From positions 1 through 64,000 of the forward strand of contig CANLCJ010000019.1 of NCBI GenBank assembly GCA_947489085.1: 64,000 nucleotides of DNA, in the 5' to 3' direction. The position numbers and the translations under genes are program-made. Below, one piece after another: positions 15,826 through 24,043 of this stretch. This stretch comes from an uncultured Flavobacteriaceae bacterium (lineage in GTDB: Bacteria; Bacteroidota; Bacteroidia; Flavobacteriales; Flavobacteriaceae). How positions within the stretch are numbered: the first letter of the stretch is position 1; the number at the start of each line of letters is the position of its first letter. The notes under the pieces are model-generated. The model saw only the letters and a program-made list of their open reading frames with translations. It searched no databases and had not been told where the DNA came from.

Positions 15826-17382
15826 ATGAGTACTTCGAAAAAAGACACTTTCTATAAATATATTACAGAAGGTAACGCCACAAAAGGTGACTTTATACCC
15901 ATAGGTGCAGCCATGTTAGATGGAGAAACTCTAACAAATGCCCATGTAAATATTCCGTTAAAAACGATGAATAGACACGGGTTAATTGCTGGCGCCACAG
16001 GAACAGGTAAAACCAAATCGTTACAAGTTTTGGCAGAAAACTTGAGCGAAAAAGGTGTACCAGTACTTTTAATGGATATTAAGGGCGATTTAAGTGGTAT
16101 TGCCAAAGCCAGTTCTGGGCACGCTAAAATAGACGAGCGTCATGAAAAAATAGGCCTCCCTTTCGAAGCCAAATCGTTTCCTGTAGAGCTTCTTACCCTA
16201 TCTGAACAAGAAGGTGTACGCTTAAGAGCCACTGTAAGCGAATTTGGCCCTATACTTTTATCGAGAATTTTAGATTTAACAGAAACGCAATCTGGTATTG
16301 TTGCCGTTATTTTTAAGTATTGCGACGATAATAAACTGCCGCTTTTAGATCTTAAAGACTTTAAAAAAATATTACAATATGCCACCAAAGAAGGTAAGGC
16401 AGAATTTACAGAAGCTTACGGTAGAATTTCTACGGCATCTACCGGTGCCATACTGCGTAAAATTATTGAATTAGAGCAACAAGGTGCAGATCTCTTTTTT
16501 GGTGAGACCTCTTTCGAGGTAGAAGATTTATTAAGAATTGATGACCAAGGTCGTGGTTATATAAATATTTTAAGGCTAACAGATATACAAGACAAGCCTA
16601 AACTGTTTTCTACATTTATGCTAAGCTTGTTGGCCGAAATTTATTCTACGTTTCCAGAACAAGGCGATAGTGGCAGACCAGAATTGGTATTGTTTATTGA
16701 CGAGGCACATTTAATATTCGACGAAGCTTCTAAAGCGCTTTTAAACCAAATAGAGAGTATTGTAAAATTAATACGCAGTAAAGGTGTAGGTTTGTATTTT
16801 GTAACACAAAACCCTACAGACGTTCCCGAAGAAGTTTTAGGCCAATTGGGCTTAAAAATACAACATGCATTAAGAGCATTTACAGCAAAAGACAGAAAGG
16901 CTATTAAACTAACTGCACAGAATTACCCAGAGTCTGAATACTACGACACTACCGAAATGCTAACTTCTTTAGGTATAGGGGAAGCATTAGTTTCTGCTTT
17001 AGATGAAAAAGGAAAACCAACGCCTTTGGCTGCAACCATGATGCGAGCACCAATGAGTAGAATGGACGTGCTTACAGATAGTGAATTAAAAACCTTAGTA
17101 GCCCACTCTAAGCTTACAAAAAAATATAATGAAACTGTAGACAGAGAGAGCGCTTACGAGCTTTTAAACGAAAAAATAAAAAAGGCCGAAGCAGAAGAGG
17201 CCAAGGAAAAAGCAAAACAAGAGGAAGCTGCCTTAAAAAAAGCCGCATCGAAAAGGCAAGCCAAATCGAAAAGTACTAGCAGGTCTCGAAGTACGAGAAT
17301 GAACCCAATAGTTAAAGTACTTACCAGTGCTACTTTTATAAGAAGCGTATTTGGCATTCTTACCAAAGTATTAAAAAAATAA
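15826..17382 (+). CDS. HerA-like ATPase of the DUF853 (YjgR) family
   Basis: The 518-residue P-loop ATPase has Walker A GATGTGKT (56-63), Walker B LVLFIDEAHLIFDEA and downstream motifs IRSKGVGLYFVTQNPTDVP and ALRAFTAKDRKAIKLTAQNY characteristic of the DUF853/YjgR subgroup of HerA/FtsK-like ATPases. A Lys, Glu and Ala-rich coiled stretch (about 440-480) leads to a basic tail. Members are assumed to be hexameric DNA or protein pumps, but no biological role is established. No nuclease partner such as NurA is adjacent, which argues against a classical HerA-NurA function. Confidence 0.85.
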   Translation: MSTSKKDTFYKYITEGNATKGDFIPIGAAMLDGETLTNAHVNIPLKTMNRHGLIAGATGTGKTKSLQVLAENLSEKGVPVLLMDIKGDLSGIAKASSGHAKIDERHEKIGLPFEAKSFPVELLTLSEQEGVRLRATVSEFGPILLSRILDLTETQSGIVAVIFKYCDDNKLPLLDLKDFKKILQYATKEGKAEFTEAYGRISTASTGAILRKIIELEQQGADLFFGETSFEVEDLLRIDDQGRGYINILRLTDIQDKPKLFSTFMLSLLAEIYSTFPEQGDSGRPELVLFIDEAHLIFDEASKALLNQIESIVKLIRSKGVGLYFVTQNPTDVPEEVLGQLGLKIQHALRAFTAKDRKAIKLTAQNYPESEYYDTTEMLTSLGIGEALVSALDEKGKPTPLAATMMRAPMSRMDVLTDSELKTLVAHSKLTKKYNETVDRESAYELLNEKIKKAEAEEAKEKAKQEEAALKKAASKRQAKSKSTSRSRSTRMNPIVKVLTSATFIRSVFGILTKVLKK

Positions 17383-17416
17383 TTCTATAAAATTCACATA
17401 AACACTAATGTTTCTT

Positions 17417-17971
17417 ATGAAAACACCTTTAGCATATCTTAGCCTTTTATTAATAATTGCTACAGCTTGCAATACACCGAAAGACCCTTTCGAGGTAGCC
17501 AAACAACATGTAGGCCTGCTTACAGATTCAACTGAAGTTAGACAGTTAAAATCAGTTTACCTTAAAGACTCCATTGTAAAGCATATTGGAGGCGACGAGT
17601 TTACAGGCGCGAAAAACAACATTGATGTTTTTGATGAAACAGGACAAAAGGTGTTAGAGTTAACACCTACCCATAGTTTAGACTCTACATCGGTTATAGA
17701 AACTGTGCAAATTCTAGACGCCAAATACAAAACAGCAAAAAACATTTCGATATCTAGTACTTTTAAAGACATTGCAGATGCTTACCAAATTACGCGAATA
17801 GACAATCTTATTAACTCTATTGTTATAACCGTAAAAAGTATAAACGCTAGTTTTACCATAGATAAAAAAGAACTTCCATCTAACCTTCGTGTAGATATGG
17901 ATTTAAAAATAGAAGCCTCGCAAATACCCGATACAGCAAAAATTAAATACTTTTTTATACACTGGCATTAG
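17417..17971 (+). CDS. hypothetical lipoprotein
   Basis: The 184-residue protein starts with a lipoprotein signal (LSLLLIIATAC, then NTPKDPF). The mature part is predicted beta-rich, with segments such as ETGQKVLELTPTHSLDS and IDNLINSIVITVKSINASF. No family is recognised. The ATG at 17417 is preferred over one three codons upstream. It lies 34 bp after the HerA-like gene and eight bases before the YitT gene, so co-transcription is likely. Confidence 0.7.
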   Translation: MKTPLAYLSLLLIIATACNTPKDPFEVAKQHVGLLTDSTEVRQLKSVYLKDSIVKHIGGDEFTGAKNNIDVFDETGQKVLELTPTHSLDSTSVIETVQILDAKYKTAKNISISSTFKDIADAYQITRIDNLINSIVITVKSINASFTIDKKELPSNLRVDMDLKIEASQIPDTAKIKYFFIHWH

Positions 17972-17979
17972 CCCAACTT

Positions 17980-18957
17980 ATGAATCCACTTGTTTCTAAA
18001 ATATTAGTAGATGTAGCCCGCAAAAGACTGCAAAAAAAGCAACCAAAAGCTGTTAATGTAAGCAATAGAGACCTTGTACCGCTAGTAAGGCGTTTACAAA
18101 TAGAACTCTCGCACACTATAAGCGAATACATTTTTATTGTTATAGGTGTTTTTTCAGCAGGATTTGGCCTAAAAGGGTTTCTCTTGCCAAATAATTTTAT
18201 AGACGGTGGGGTTACTGGCATATCACTACTTTTAGAAAATATTACATCGCTAAAATTGGGCGTACTTTTAGTTATTATAAATATTCCATTTATAATTTTA
18301 GCTTCTAAAACCATTAGTCTAAAATTTGCATTGCGAAGTGCAGGAGCCATAACCTGTTTGGCTTTTGTTGTGCATTCTGTTAACTACCCTATTATAACAG
18401 AAGACAAGTTGCTTACCTCTGTGTTTGGAGGGTTCTTTTTAGGCTTAGGTATTGGCATGTCTATGCGAGGGCGTAGTGTTATAGATGGCACAGAAGTATT
18501 AGCTATTTTTTTAAGTAGAAAACTCTCGGTAACTGTTGGAGACGTTTTGCTTATTATAAACATTATAATTTTTTCTTTTGGAGCCTATATCCTTTCTATA
18601 GAAACTGCACTCTATGCCATACTTACCTATTTGTCTGCTGCAAAAACCGTAGATTTCGTAGTAGATGGTGTAGAAGAATATGTTGGTGTAACTATAATTT
18701 CCAGTAAACACGACGCCATATCCAGTATGCTAACCAAAAATTTAGGGCGCGCCTGTACAATTTATGCTGGCAAAGGAGGCTACGGTAAACAAGGCATACA
18801 AGCCGATAGAGATATTATTTATACCGTAGTAACACGTTTAGAATTGCCCAAGTTAAAAACAGAGATTGATAAAATTGATACAAAAGCATTTTTAGTTATG
18901 GGCGTTGTGAAAGATATTAAAGGCGGTATGATAAAACGTAAACCTTTTAAAGATTAA
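17980..18957 (+). CDS. YitT family membrane protein (DUF161/DUF2179)
   Basis: The 325-residue protein has about five to six membrane segments after a basic N-terminus and a C-terminal soluble domain (GRACTIYAGKGGYGKQG ... IIYTVVTRLELPKLK) of the DUF2179 type. NFIDGGVTGISLLLENIT is typical of YitT proteins. They are inner-membrane proteins of unestablished function. The next gene starts two bases after the stop, indicating one operon with the cupin and hydrolase. Confidence 0.88.
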   Translation: MNPLVSKILVDVARKRLQKKQPKAVNVSNRDLVPLVRRLQIELSHTISEYIFIVIGVFSAGFGLKGFLLPNNFIDGGVTGISLLLENITSLKLGVLLVIINIPFIILASKTISLKFALRSAGAITCLAFVVHSVNYPIITEDKLLTSVFGGFFLGLGIGMSMRGRSVIDGTEVLAIFLSRKLSVTVGDVLLIINIIIFSFGAYILSIETALYAILTYLSAAKTVDFVVDGVEEYVGVTIISSKHDAISSMLTKNLGRACTIYAGKGGYGKQGIQADRDIIYTVVTRLELPKLKTEIDKIDTKAFLVMGVVKDIKGGMIKRKPFKD

Positions 18958-18958
18958 A

Positions 18959-19327
18959 ATGAAAAAAAAATACACGGTACAAAATAGCCCTTTTATAGTT
19001 CCAACTACAGATGGTAAAATAATTAAAGAACACTTTGGCAACGCCACTAATGGCAACGCTAATATTAGCATTGCGCACATGGTAGCACCTGCTGGTTGGC
19101 AAGAACCTTTTCAAACTCCTAAGTTCGATGAGTACACCTTTATTATTAAAGGTAAAAAACAGTTTGTCATAGAGAATGAAACTGTTGTTTTAGAAGCTGG
19201 GCAATCTATAAAAATAGAAAAACATACACGTGTACAATATAGTAACCCCTTTAAAGACGATTGCGAGTACATTGCCATTTGCACACCTGCATTTTCTATG
19301 GATTTGGTAAATAGAGAGCCAGAATGA
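18959..19327 (+). CDS. cupin domain-containing protein
   Basis: The 122-residue protein is a single small cupin barrel, with PKFDEYTFIIKGKKQFVIEN and LEAGQSIKIEKHTRVQYSNP matching the two cupin motifs. The second motif keeps a His (KHTRVQY), but metal ligands of the first are only partly present, so an enzymatic role is uncertain. Its stop overlaps the next start by four bases (ATGA). Confidence 0.8.
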   Translation: MKKKYTVQNSPFIVPTTDGKIIKEHFGNATNGNANISIAHMVAPAGWQEPFQTPKFDEYTFIIKGKKQFVIENETVVLEAGQSIKIEKHTRVQYSNPFKDDCEYIAICTPAFSMDLVNREPE

Positions 19328-20151
19328 AAGCCTATATCCCCAAACTTATAGGTCGAATAATTAATTTTATAAGCTTATTTTCTTCTAAAACTGCAGCTCG
19401 ATTGGCCATGGCATTGTTTTCTAAACCTTTTAAAGGAAAACTAAAACTAGAAGAACGCCATTACCTCGAAACAGCAACACAAACCCAAATAGCAACCAAT
19501 AACACAAAAATTAGTACTTACCATTGGGAAGGTGCTGGTACTACGGTATTATTGGTACACGGTTGGGAAAGTAACAGTTACCGTTGGAAAGAATTGATAC
19601 AACACCTACAGCTAAAAAACTACAATATTGTTGCTTTAGACGCTCCTGCGCATGGCGCTACAAATGGTCATGAATTTAACGCCATATACTATGCTAAATG
19701 TATAGACAAAGTAGCTAAACACTACCATCCAGAAATTATTATAGGACACTCTGTTGGGGGGATGGCCTCCGTTTTTGCTCTGAAAAACTACAATATGGCA
19801 TGCGTAAAAAAAATGGTGCTTCTTGGGGCTCCAGACCGCTTTATCGATCTTCTTAATACTTACCAAACCATGCTAGGGTATTCGCAAAAAACCAAAACAG
19901 CTATTAGAGCTTTTATTCTACAAAAATTTAAATACTTACCAGAACATTTTTCTACCGCAAGCTTTAGTACAAACATAGCTGTACCTAGCCTTGTAATTCA
20001 TGATAAAAAAGATCGTATTATCCCTTTTAAAGATGGTATTTCCATACATAAAGCTTTAAAAAACTCTAAATTTATTAGCACTAAAGGTTATGGGCACCGT
20101 TTAAAAGCAGATGAAGTTTATGCGCATATTCTAAACTTTATAAACGTATAA
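19324..20151 (+). CDS. alpha/beta hydrolase
   Basis: The 275-residue protein has the alpha/beta hydrolase fold: oxyanion-side motif LLVHGWESNSYRWKEL, nucleophile elbow IGHSVGGMAS with the catalytic Ser, a late Asp in VIHDKKDRIIP and the final His in GYGHRLKADE. It is cytosolic; an N-terminal hydrophobic patch is not a clear signal peptide. It is translationally coupled to the cupin gene. Substrate is unknown. Confidence 0.88.
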   Translation: MKAYIPKLIGRIINFISLFSSKTAARLAMALFSKPFKGKLKLEERHYLETATQTQIATNNTKISTYHWEGAGTTVLLVHGWESNSYRWKELIQHLQLKNYNIVALDAPAHGATNGHEFNAIYYAKCIDKVAKHYHPEIIIGHSVGGMASVFALKNYNMACVKKMVLLGAPDRFIDLLNTYQTMLGYSQKTKTAIRAFILQKFKYLPEHFSTASFSTNIAVPSLVIHDKKDRIIPFKDGISIHKALKNSKFISTKGYGHRLKADEVYAHILNFINV

Positions 20152-20177
20152 TTTCCAGTAAACTTCTTTTAAGTTTG

Positions 20178-20185
20178 TATTTTTG
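20178..20185 (+). promoter_or_regulatory. -7 box close to the rluF start
   Basis: TATTTTTG fits TAnnTTTG and ends four bases before the ATG at 20190, so the mRNA would be nearly leaderless if this box is used. Confidence 0.4.
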
Positions 20186-20189
20186 AACC

Positions 20190-20948
20190 ATGGAAGAGGT
20201 CGTATTAAAACGCATTAATAAATTTTTAAGTGAAATGGGCTATTGCTCTCGTAGAGCAGCAGATAAGCTTATAGAAGAAGGCAGAGTTACTATTAATGGA
20301 GCAATTCCAGAAAAAGGGACTAAAATAGCGCCAGATGATGTTGTAGCTGTAGATGGAGAAACTATTGCCAACACAAAAAAAGACTTTGTATACCTTGCTT
20401 TTAACAAGCCTGTAGGTATTGTATGTACTACAGATACCGCTATAGAAAAAGACAACATTATAGACTACATCAATTACCCCAAACGGATTTTTCCGATTGG
20501 CCGTTTAGATAAACCTAGTGAAGGGTTAATTCTCTTAACTGATGATGGCGATATTGTAAACAAAATTTTACGCGCCAGCAACAACCACGAAAAAGAATAT
20601 TTGGTAACCGTAGATAAACCCATATCTCAAACATTCGTTAATCGCATGTCGGGAGGTATTTATTTAGAAGACCTTAAACAAACCACGAAAACATGTAAGG
20701 TTAAAAAAATAAACACCCTTACATTTAAAATTATATTAACGCAAGGGCTTAACCGGCAAATAAGGCGCATGTGCAGTTATTTAGGTTATGAGGTGCAGAC
20801 TTTAAAACGCATTCGAATTATGAATATTGAGTTAGACATGCCTGTAGGGAAATATAGAGCTCTTAGTGCCACAGAGTTCAAGGAATTGAATACGCTTATT
20901 AGCAATTCTCATAAAACCTACCTGCCACCTCAACGTGGTAAATCATAA
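20190..20948 (+). CDS. rluF: 23S rRNA pseudouridine synthase RluF
   Basis: The 252-residue protein has an N-terminal S4 RNA-binding domain (RINKFLSEMGYCSRRAADKL) and an RsuA-type catalytic domain with the active Asp in IGRLDKPSEGLILLTDDG. The motif GLNRQIRRMCSYLGYEV is characteristic of RluF rather than RluB or RsuA. RluF modifies U2604 (and U2605 less well) of 23S rRNA in E. coli. It is the second member of this superfamily in the window, after the RluE-type gene at 99-692. Confidence 0.9.
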   Translation: MEEVVLKRINKFLSEMGYCSRRAADKLIEEGRVTINGAIPEKGTKIAPDDVVAVDGETIANTKKDFVYLAFNKPVGIVCTTDTAIEKDNIIDYINYPKRIFPIGRLDKPSEGLILLTDDGDIVNKILRASNNHEKEYLVTVDKPISQTFVNRMSGGIYLEDLKQTTKTCKVKKINTLTFKIILTQGLNRQIRRMCSYLGYEVQTLKRIRIMNIELDMPVGKYRALSATEFKELNTLISNSHKTYLPPQRGKS

Positions 20949-21030
20949 CAATTTATATACACGTCACGCAAAGAACAGCTCAAAGTTGTTTCTTATGAAA
21001 CGAATCGTTAAAATAACACCTTAAATACAT

Positions 21031-21579
21031 ATGAATCATTTTTTTTTAAAGGCCATTGAATCTCTTATTGTTTTGGTGTGCTATTTCGTTATTAAAAAAA
21101 TTTCTTTTAGAATTATAAACAAAACACTTTCTGAAAAGTTTATTCAGGAATCTCGTGGCGTCATTATAAGAAAGGTTGTAAACGTTATTTTAACGTTGAT
21201 AAGCTTAGTCTTTATTTTACTAATTTGGGGTGTAAAACAGTCTGATTTGGCTGTATTAATAGGCTCTGTGTTTACTATTGTTGGTGTTGCATTTTTCGCG
21301 CAGTGGTCTTTGCTTTCTAATATTACTTCAGGAATTATACTCTTTTTTAACCACTCGGTAAAACTTAACGATTCTATAATTATACTAGAAGGAAAAGATT
21401 ATGTGTTGGAAGGAAAGATAATTAATATCGGTTTATTTTTTATAACACTGGAAACTCCAAATACTGAGACTATAACATTGCCTAATAATATTTTTATTTT
21501 AAAAAGCGTAAAAAAAATAGCTAGCAAAAACACCAACTTGTCCAACACAACCAGTAATTCTACTTTTAACGAAGAATAA
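21031..21579 (+). CDS. small mechanosensitive channel (MscS) family protein
   Basis: The 182-residue protein has two to three N-terminal membrane segments and a pore-lining helix followed by the MscS beta domain (FFNHSVKLNDSIIILEGKDY; GLFFITLETPNTETITLPNN). It is shorter than full MscS because the large C-terminal cage domain is missing. It probably forms an inner-membrane tension-gated pore or a related channel. It converges with the Fur-family gene, with two bases between the stops. Confidence 0.82.
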   Translation: MNHFFLKAIESLIVLVCYFVIKKISFRIINKTLSEKFIQESRGVIIRKVVNVILTLISLVFILLIWGVKQSDLAVLIGSVFTIVGVAFFAQWSLLSNITSGIILFFNHSVKLNDSIIILEGKDYVLEGKIINIGLFFITLETPNTETITLPNNIFILKSVKKIASKNTNLSNTTSNSTFNEE

Positions 21580-21581
21580 TA

Positions 21582-21965
21582 TTAATTGGCTAAACAGGTG
21601 TTACACTTTCCCTTTAATAACAACTGTGAGAACACTACCTCTCTATCTGGGAACTCTGGAAGCGCTATTGTTACATCTAAACATTCTGCCTTACCACAGG
21701 AGGTGCATTGAAAATGAGGATGCGTATCGGTATGGTTATCTTTAACACATTGTTTACATTTCGCATACCACTTTATACCGTTGAATCCTAAAAAGGAATG
21801 CAAAATACCGTCTTCTTCCAGTTTTTCTAAAACACGATAAATTGTAGTTTTATTTAAGACTGTATCAAAACGTTTGATAAGATCTGTTGTTGCAATTGCC
21901 TTAGATTCCTTTTCGAATACATCTAACAACAACGCTACAGACTTTGTTTTCCTAATAATTCCCAT
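21582..21965 (-). CDS. Fur-family transcriptional regulator (Zur-like candidate)
   Basis: The 127-residue protein has an N-terminal winged helix (IATTDLIKRFDTVLNKTTIY) and a metal-binding C-terminal half with His-rich HTDTHPHFQC and two CxxC pairs (CTSC and CNTC) that would hold structural zinc. Fur, Zur and PerR cannot be separated securely from sequence; the divergent MerC gene and palindromic sites in the shared promoter favour a metal-dependent repressor controlling both genes. It is slightly short for the family. Confidence 0.85.
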   Translation of the reverse strand: MGIIRKTKSVALLLDVFEKESKAIATTDLIKRFDTVLNKTTIYRVLEKLEEDGILHSFLGFNGIKWYAKCKQCVKDNHTDTHPHFQCTSCGKAECLDVTIALPEFPDREVVFSQLLLKGKCNTCLAN

Positions 21966-21969
21966 TTTA

Positions 21970-22000
21970 CAAATTTATTACAACTAAGTTGCTGTTACAA
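21970..22000 (-). promoter_or_regulatory. promoter of the Fur-family gene with embedded palindrome
   Basis: On the minus strand a -7 box TAAATTTG (21970-21977) lies 20 bases from TTG (21998-22000). Between them sits CAACTAAGTTG (21981-21991), an 11-bp palindrome, consistent with autorepression. Confidence 0.55.
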
Positions 22001-22003
22001 ATG

Positions 22004-22046
22004 TTGCAGTAATAAATAAACTATTTATATTTGCAACTTAGTTGCA
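22004..22046 (+). promoter_or_regulatory. merC promoter with operator-like palindrome
   Basis: TTG (22004-22006), a 19-base spacer and TATATTTG (22026-22033) form a Bacteroidota promoter. TGCAACTTAGTTGCA (22032-22046) is a palindrome with 6-bp arms overlapping the end of the -7 box and the expected transcription start. Its core matches the palindrome in the opposing promoter. Confidence 0.6.
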
Positions 22047-22062
22047 GTAACAAAAAATTATA

Positions 22063-22467
22063 ATGAAGTTAACTTTACAGAAACCAGATACTATTGGAGC
22101 ACTTGCAAGTGTGTTATGCGTTGTACATTGTGTTATAACACCTTTTCTTTTCTTAGCGCACAGTTGTTCTCAACATTCGTGTAGCACGACACCTGTATGG
22201 TGGCGTAGTATCGACTATTTTTTTCTGTTTATTTCTTTATGTTCTGTCTACCACTCTACACAGTCTACTAGTAAAAGGATTATGAAATACTTGTTTTGGA
22301 TAAACTGGACTGTATTATGTTTTCTTGTTATTAATGAAAAATTCCAAGTGGTAAGCTTATCTGAAATTTTTACTTACGCAACCGCTTTTGGTTTAGCACT
22401 ATTACATATCTATAATTTGAAGTTTTGCAAATGCAAAAATGATAAATGTTGCTCTAAGAGCCTATAA
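22063..22467 (+). CDS. MerC domain-containing membrane protein
   Basis: The 134-residue protein has four hydrophobic segments and the early motif GALASVLCVVHCVITPFLFL, typical of the MerC family of small metal-associated membrane proteins. It ends with a Cys-rich tail (FCKCKNDKCCSKS). It is divergent from the Fur-family regulator and probably controlled by it. Classical MerC carries mercury; in Bacteroidota such genes beside Fur/Zur regulators more likely serve another metal, but that is inference. Confidence 0.85.
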   Translation: MKLTLQKPDTIGALASVLCVVHCVITPFLFLAHSCSQHSCSTTPVWWRSIDYFFLFISLCSVYHSTQSTSKRIMKYLFWINWTVLCFLVINEKFQVVSLSEIFTYATAFGLALLHIYNLKFCKCKNDKCCSKSL

Positions 22468-22483
22468 ATTGAACTTTTATTTA

Positions 22484-22503
22484 AAGATAAAAGGGCACTG
22501 TAA
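22484..22503. terminator. weak bidirectional terminator candidate
   Basis: CTTTTAT (22484-22490) and ATAAAAG (22497-22503) form a 7-bp A+T-rich stem between the converging merC and the minus-strand frame ending at 22514. Confidence 0.3.
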
Positions 22504-22513
22504 CGTTGTTATA

Positions 22514-23008
22514 TTACCTTATATCTTTTACAATGTTACGCCTCTTATTTAAAATTTCAGTTATTTGGATTTCGCCATGATCTATAGTGTCTCCCTCCTC
22601 CTCGTAAGCTTCGGTTAACGTTATGTAATCGTGTTTTCCTTCTCTATCGTTTTTTAATGCTATAGCTCGTTGCAACTCTAAGTGACGTTTTTATATAAAT
22701 ACTAGGGTTGCAGGATCAGACTCTTCATCTGATTTTGTGTAATGTTTTATGTAGGATCGAATCAAATTAAACATGAAATTTCCATGTGCAAAACCATTGT
22801 TCTCTGTGTCTCCAAAATATAAAATGGTTGGATCGTAAGATTGTTTCATGTCTTTATATTTTCGCAATACATTCTTATCATCAGTCTCCAATTTATAACT
22901 CACGGCAGATTGTACAGCAAACGTTCTAAATTCGCTAATAACCTTACTTGCGTAATTGGCATCGCTATCGCTAGATATGTTTAAATGAAGTGATTTAAAC
23001 TTTTTCAA
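22514..23008 (-). pseudogene. hypothetical protein, possibly interrupted by one in-frame stop
   Basis: An ATG frame of 105 codons (23008 to 22691, starting MKKFKSLHLNISSDSDANYA) ends in a TAA, but the same frame stays open for 58 further codons to a TAG/TAA-type stop at 22514. The extension (HLELQRAIALKNDREGKHDY ... EILNKRRNIVKDIR) looks like real protein and has no ATG of its own; a TTG at 22675 could start a 52-residue product. Either one gene has acquired a nonsense codon, or two unrelated small genes are in frame by chance. No family is recognised for either part. It lies after folD and its terminator on the same strand. Confidence 0.45.
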
Positions 23009-23045
23009 TTCGCTACAAGTATCTTTTAATTACTATTTTAAACGG

Positions 23046-23084
23046 CAAAGGAGGCATTTACACCAGTAGTATATGCCTCCTTTG
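23046..23084 (-). terminator. intrinsic terminator after folD
   Basis: A perfect 12-bp stem (CAAAGGAGGCAT at 23046-23057 with ATGCCTCCTTTG at 23073-23084) encloses a 15-base loop, 24 bases after the folD stop. Confidence 0.6.
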
Positions 23085-23107
23085 TATAGTATAGCAATTA
23101 GCTAAAT

Positions 23108-23989
23108 TTATTTAGCGTTATGACGCTCTCTGGATAGTAAAGTGTTTTTAAGCAACATAGCAATCGTCATCGGTCCTACACCACCTGGAACAGGTGTTAT
23201 GTAACTTGCTTTTTTACTTACGCTCTCAAAATGTACATCTCCAGCTAATCTGTATCCATTCTTTTTTGTGGTATCTGGCACACGGGTAATTCCAACATCT
23301 ATAACTACAACATCTTCTTTTACCATATCTCCAGTTAAAAATTCAGATATGCCAATAGCTGCTACAATAATATCTGCTGCTTTGGTAATGGCCTCTAAAT
23401 TTTTAGATCGGCTATGCACAACGGTTACCGTAGCATCTCCAGCTTTACGTTTCTGGCTCATTAAGATGCTCATTGGTCGTCCTACAATATGACTTCTCCC
23501 CATTACTACTACATTTTTACCAGATGTCTCTACTTTGTAACGCTCAAGCAGTTCCATGATTCCGTATGGTGTTGCTGGTAAAAAAGTAGGTAAATCTAAA
23601 GCCATACGCCCTACGTTGGTCGGGTGGAACCCATCAACATCTTTATCTGGATCTATGGCCATTAATACCTTTTGCTCATCGATTTGCTTTGGCAATGGCA
23701 GTTGCACTATAAAACCATCGATATCTGCATCTGTATTAAGTATGGCTATTTTTTCTAACAGTTCGGCTTCGGTAGTGTGTTCTGGTAATTCTATAAGCGT
23801 GGATTTAAACCCAATACGCTCGCATGCCTTTACTTTTGCATTTACATAGGTCATACTTGCACCGTCTGATCCTACTAAGACAGCTGCTAAGTGGGGTACT
23901 TTTTCCCCATTAGCTACCATTACAGATACTTGTTCTGCTATTTCGTTTTTTATATCGTTACTAACTTTTTTCCCGTCTAAAATCGTCAT
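23108..23989 (-). CDS. folD: bifunctional methylenetetrahydrofolate dehydrogenase/cyclohydrolase
   Basis: The 293-residue FolD interconverts 5,10-methylene- and 10-formyl-tetrahydrofolate using NADP. Visible signatures are [14 protein letters not shown] with the catalytic Lys, [44 protein letters not shown] and the C-terminal [20 protein letters not shown]. Length is normal. It lies downstream of ffh on the same strand after a 54-bp gap, so it may share the ffh promoter, and is followed by a terminator. Confidence 0.96.
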   Translation of the reverse strand: MTILDGKKVSNDIKNEIAEQVSVMVANGEKVPHLAAVLVGSDGASMTYVNAKVKACERIGFKSTLIELPEHTTEAELLEKIAILNTDADIDGFIVQLPLPKQIDEQKVLMAIDPDKDVDGFHPTNVGRMALDLPTFLPATPYGIMELLERYKVETSGKNVVVMGRSHIVGRPMSILMSQKRKAGDATVTVVHSRSKNLEAITKAADIIVAAIGISEFLTGDMVKEDVVVIDVGITRVPDTTKKNGYRLAGDVHFESVSKKASYITPVPGGVGPMTIAMLLKNTLLSRERHNAK

Positions 23990-24043
23990 GATTACATAAT
24001 ATTGGCTCTTGGCCTTTAGCTAAACTTTTAACTTTGTACTTTA

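Noticed and set aside
15826-17382. HerA-NurA defence or repair system
   Set aside because: The ATPase belongs to the DUF853/YjgR group and has no adjacent nuclease, Sir2 or other defence gene.
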